Assembly (NCBI RefSeq): GCF_016804325.1
Contig: NZ_CP043627.1
Span: forward strand, 2,617,001 to 2,681,000
Source of the DNA: Methylobacterium aquaticum
GTDB lineage: Bacteria; Pseudomonadota; Alphaproteobacteria; Rhizobiales; Beijerinckiaceae
Direction of reading: 5' to 3'
Length of the DNA stretch: 64,000 bases
Shown: piece by piece, positions 61,678-64,000 of the stretch
How positions within the stretch are numbered: position 1 is the first letter of the stretch
How the letters are laid out: every line of letters starts with the position of its first letter
Program-made: the position numbers and the translations under genes
Notes under the pieces: generated by a model
The model's database searches: none
Told to the model about the DNA's origin: nothing
What the model saw: the letters and a program-made list of their open reading frames with translations, nothing else

Positions 61678-62403
61678 ATGGCGGATGGTCTGACCTTCGT
61701 GCTGGTGCACGGTGCCTGGCACGGCGGCTGGTGCTGGGTGCGCGTCGCCGACATCCTGCGGAGCCAGGGCCACCGGGTCTTCACCCCGACCTGCACCGGG
61801 CTGGGCGAGCGGGCGCACCTGCTCTCGAAGGACATCACCCTCGACACCTTCGTGCGCGACGTCGCCGGGACGATCGCGGCCGAGGAACTGACGGAGGTGG
61901 TGCTGGTCGGGCATTCCTTCGGCGGCCTGGCGATCAGCGGCGTGGCGGAGGCCATGCCGGAGCGGCTGCGCCACCTCGTCTACCTCGATGCGCTGATCGT
62001 GCAGCCGGGCCGCGCGCCCTTCGACGGCTTGCCGCCCGAGGTGGTCGAGGCCCGCCGCCGCGCCGCCGCGGAATCGAGCGGGTCCTTGAGCCTGCCGCCG
62101 CCCCCGGCCGCGGCCTTCGGGGTGCTCGATCCGGCCGATGCGGCCTGGGTGGAGCGCCGTCTCACCCCGCACCCGCTCGGCACCTACGAGAGCAAGCTGC
62201 CGATCCGCGGCCCGGTCGGCAACGGCCTGCCGCGCACCTACGTCGACTGCACCACGCCGTCCTACGCCACCCTGGACGGGGTCAAGGACTGGGTGCGGCG
62301 CCAGCCCGGCTGGGGCTGGCGCGAGATGGCCACCGGCCACGACGCGATGGTGAGCGCGCCCGGGCCGCTCGCTCGGCTGCTGGTGGGGCTCGGCGGCGGT
62401 TGA
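61678..62403 (+). CDS. alpha/beta hydrolase
   Basis: The 241-aa enzyme has the oxyanion-hole HGAWHGGWCW, the nucleophile elbow GHSFGG (serine about residue 82), and the C-terminal catalytic histidine in MATGHDAMVSAP, with the acidic residue probably in the GNGLPRTYVDCT part. The pattern is that of the salicylate-esterase/hydroxynitrile-lyase-like (MES/RsbQ) esterases. The substrate is unknown. The start is placed after GGGAGGGGCGGA, a good ribosome binding site. Confidence 0.88.
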   Translation: MADGLTFVLVHGAWHGGWCWVRVADILRSQGHRVFTPTCTGLGERAHLLSKDITLDTFVRDVAGTIAAEELTEVVLVGHSFGGLAISGVAEAMPERLRHLVYLDALIVQPGRAPFDGLPPEVVEARRRAAAESSGSLSLPPPPAAAFGVLDPADAAWVERRLTPHPLGTYESKLPIRGPVGNGLPRTYVDCTTPSYATLDGVKDWVRRQPGWGWREMATGHDAMVSAPGPLARLLVGLGGG

Positions 62404-62458
62404 GCCGGCGAGCCCAGACAGGCGACTCGCTTCTCACAACAAAATATCCACCCACCGC

Positions 62459-62494
62459 GTCATTCCGGGGCCGCGAAGCGGAGCCCGGAATGAC
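62459..62494. repeat. short palindromic repeat related to the 4.4 kb and 39.4 kb elements
   Basis: GTCATTCCGGGGCCGCGAAG faces AGCCCGGAATGAC, a compact hairpin similar in its outer GTCATNCNGGGGCCGC to the ends of the two longer elements. It lies between convergent genes and may act as a terminator. Confidence 0.6.
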
Positions 62495-62547
62495 ACGGAG
62501 GGTGTGAATTATATCGAGGGAGCCGATCGCGCGTTTCGGGACCGCGC

Positions 62548-62832
62548 CTATCCCATCGTGACGACCGTCCGCCCGGGATCGATCTCGATCAGCCGCAGGC
62601 CGAAGCTGCGGCCCTCCTGCGCCTCCCAGTCGGCGAGCACGGCGTTGACCCGCTCGGGGCCGTCCTCGGCGAGGGTCCGGGTGCCCACCGGCTCCTCGAT
62701 GGCGTGCATGACCTCGCCCATCAGCCGGGCGCGGGCCGGCTCCGGCGCAGGCTCGGCGGCATCGCAATAGGTCGTGACGATCTGCTCCGACAGCGCCTCG
62801 ATCACGGCCTGGTTCACGGAGGTCATGCCCAT
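62548..62832 (-). CDS. small conserved hypothetical protein
   Basis: The 94-aa protein is soluble, with a helical N-terminal half (NQAVIEALSEQIVTTYCDAA) and a C-terminal strand-rich end (GLRLIEIDPGRTVVTMG). The start is chosen by AGGAG placed 8 nt before the ATG. No family is recognised. It is convergent with the alpha/beta hydrolase gene and lies 91 bp after another small gene on the same strand. Confidence 0.55.
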   Translation of the reverse strand: MGMTSVNQAVIEALSEQIVTTYCDAAEPAPEPARARLMGEVMHAIEEPVGTRTLAEDGPERVNAVLADWEAQEGRSFGLRLIEIDPGRTVVTMG

Positions 62833-62923
62833 GCTGCGCTCTCCTGGTCGTCGGGCCATCCGCCCCGTTGGATGCGCCCCTTCGGACCGGGACAACGCGA
62901 CAGGGCGTGACCGGTGCCGCGAT

Positions 62924-63232
62924 TCACCCCGCCTGCTGCTGGCCGGCGCGGTGGGCGGCCAGCGTCACGACCTCGGCGGAGGGAGCCTCCCTCGGACCTT
63001 GCCCCATCATGAAGATCACCGGGTTGCGCGGCATGTAGCCGGGATTGCGGCGCAGGTTGAGCAAGGGCTGCAGCTCCACCGCGGTCAGGTCCTTCGGCGT
63101 GGCGTCGCGCCAGACATGGCCGGGCGAGGCGGCACGGGCGAAGGGCCACCAGGAGCGGCGTTCGGTCTCGACCTGCAGGACGAGCTTGCCGGTGAAGGTT
63201 TTTCGGAAATTGAAGCGACCCGTGATGGCCAT
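62924..63232 (-). CDS. small conserved hypothetical protein
   Basis: The 102-aa protein is rich in aromatic and basic residues at the start (FNFRKTFTGKLVLQVETERRSWWPF) and contains a RNPGYMPRNPVIFM segment. The GGAGGACGCGTC site fixes the start. No signal peptide or membrane helix is evident, and no family is recognised. It is divergent from the gamma-glutamylcyclotransferase gene. Confidence 0.55.
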   Translation of the reverse strand: MAITGRFNFRKTFTGKLVLQVETERRSWWPFARAASPGHVWRDATPKDLTAVELQPLLNLRRNPGYMPRNPVIFMMGQGPREAPSAEVVTLAAHRAGQQQAG

Positions 63233-63379
63233 GACGCGTCCTCCATTCCCGGACAACCGTTCCAGATCATCTGGACCCGTGCAGCTTAGCACGGCACTAA
63301 CATGGGGCGGCCACGCTTCGCGGAACACCCCGAGGAATCCCCTGCCGCGCTGCCGCACCACCCTCACTTAACGGTTGCG

Positions 63380-64000
63380 ATGCCCAAACGCTCCCTCACG
63401 CTCGACGCCGCATCGATCGCCCGGGCCCATCCGCACAAGGTGACCGCCGACGCGCGCGGGCCCGGCTACGGCATGGCGCTGATGGACGAGACCGAGGCCG
63501 ATGCGCGCCTGGAGGCGGCATTGGCCGGGAAGCCGGGCGATCCCGGCACCCTGTGGCTCTTCGCCTACGGCGCCCTGATGTGGCGGCCGGAATTCCCGTT
63601 CGCGGAGCACCGCGCGGCGCGGGTGCGGGGCTGGCACCGCCGGTTCTGCCTCTGGCAGCGGGGGTTTCGCGGGACGCCGGAGCGCCCCGGCGTGATGCTC
63701 GCCCTCGACCGGGGCGGAGAGTGCCGCGGCCTCGCCTACCGGCTGATCGGCGACGACCTGCGGGCGGCCGTGCGGCCGGTCTGGCGGCGGGAGATGCGCG
63801 GCCGGGGCTACGCGGCCCGCTGGCTCGCGGCCGAGACCGCGGAAGGGCCGGTGCCGGCGCTGGCCTTCGTCGCCGACCGGACGGGGCCTCGCTATGCCGG
63901 GCGGCTGACCGACGCGGAGATCGCCGACAGCATTGCCGCCGCCTGCGGCCCGATCGGACCGAGCGCCGAATACCTGCTCAACACCGTGGCGGCCTGCGAG
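63380..64000 (+). CDS. ChaC-like gamma-glutamylcyclotransferase (cut by the window end)
   Basis: The first 207 codons are present and the frame is still open at the edge. The N-terminal LWLFAYGALMWRPEF contains the YGSL-type substrate-binding motif (YGAL here), followed by VRGWHRRFCLWQRGFRGTPERPGVMLALD, typical of the ChaC glutathione-specific gamma-glutamylcyclotransferases. These release 5-oxoproline and cysteinylglycine. The catalytic glutamate should lie around REMRGRGYAARW. The ATG is the first good start after a GC-rich leader. Confidence 0.85.
   Translation, partial: MPKRSLTLDAASIARAHPHKVTADARGPGYGMALMDETEADARLEAALAGKPGDPGTLWLFAYGALMWRPEFPFAEHRAARVRGWHRRFCLWQRGFRGTPERPGVMLALDRGGECRGLAYRLIGDDLRAAVRPVWRREMRGRGYAARWLAAETAEGPVPALAFVADRTGPRYAGRLTDAEIADSIAAACGPIGPSAEYLLNTVAACE

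Overview
The window is a high-GC alphaproteobacterial chromosome segment, most likely Methylobacterium or a close relative. The reasons are very GC-rich host genes, GTG/TTG starts, a TamA/TamB pair, SdhE, Mfd and RecG of alphaproteobacterial type, and dispersed palindromic repeats of the kind common in that genus. The genus is inferred from sequence character only.

Layout. 0-5 kb: an AlgX/AlgJ-like acetyltransferase-type protein with TPRs, a UDP-sugar dehydrogenase, a Crp/Fnr regulator and an island of nested repeats. 5-11.3 kb: a MHYT-PAS-GGDEF-EAL protein, then a catabolic pair (M20 amidohydrolase and diaminopropionate ammonia-lyase-like enzyme) divergent from an Lrp/AsnC regulator, and an epimerase. 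11.3-16 kb: a GNAT enzyme and a TetR/EmrA/EmrB efflux locus with a clear palindromic operator. 16-21.7 kb: a polyamine-type ABC transporter without a binding protein, a DUF1902 protein, a Phd-VapC toxin-antitoxin pair, rutA and the 5' part of an amidase gene.

21,674-38,092: a roughly 16.4 kb integrative element inserted in the amidase gene. It is bounded by an 18-bp direct repeat (CCTTCGGCATCAAGGACA) that encodes the catalytic-lysine motif of the amidase. Removing one repeat plus the element restores an exact 527-aa reading frame. A tyrosine recombinase lies beside the right end, and paired 13-bp-period arm-like sites sit exactly 55 bp inside each core. The element has AT-rich accessory genes, an XRE regulator, a serine recombinase and a phage-type operon ending in a complete 1288-aa tail tape-measure protein with lytic-transglycosylase-like and M15-peptidase-like domains. 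No capsid, portal, terminase, tail tube or baseplate gene is visible. It is therefore either a decayed prophage or a satellite-like element carrying a tape-measure protein, which is the most unusual feature of the window. Its right 2 kb is almost gene-free and holds a 43-aa hydrophobic peptide gene, diverged repeats, a palindrome and DnaA-box-like sites.

38-64 kb: the amidase 3' part, a PDDEXK-like protein, tamB-tamA, a histone-deacetylase-family enzyme, a 49-aa protein whose two ends repeat each other, a probable small RNA with a CCUCCC motif, DUF502, fatty-acid desaturase and DUF3617 genes, an AT-rich island with two orphan genes, then mfd, sdhE and recG, an alpha/beta hydrolase, small conserved proteins and a gamma-glutamylcyclotransferase gene cut by the window end.
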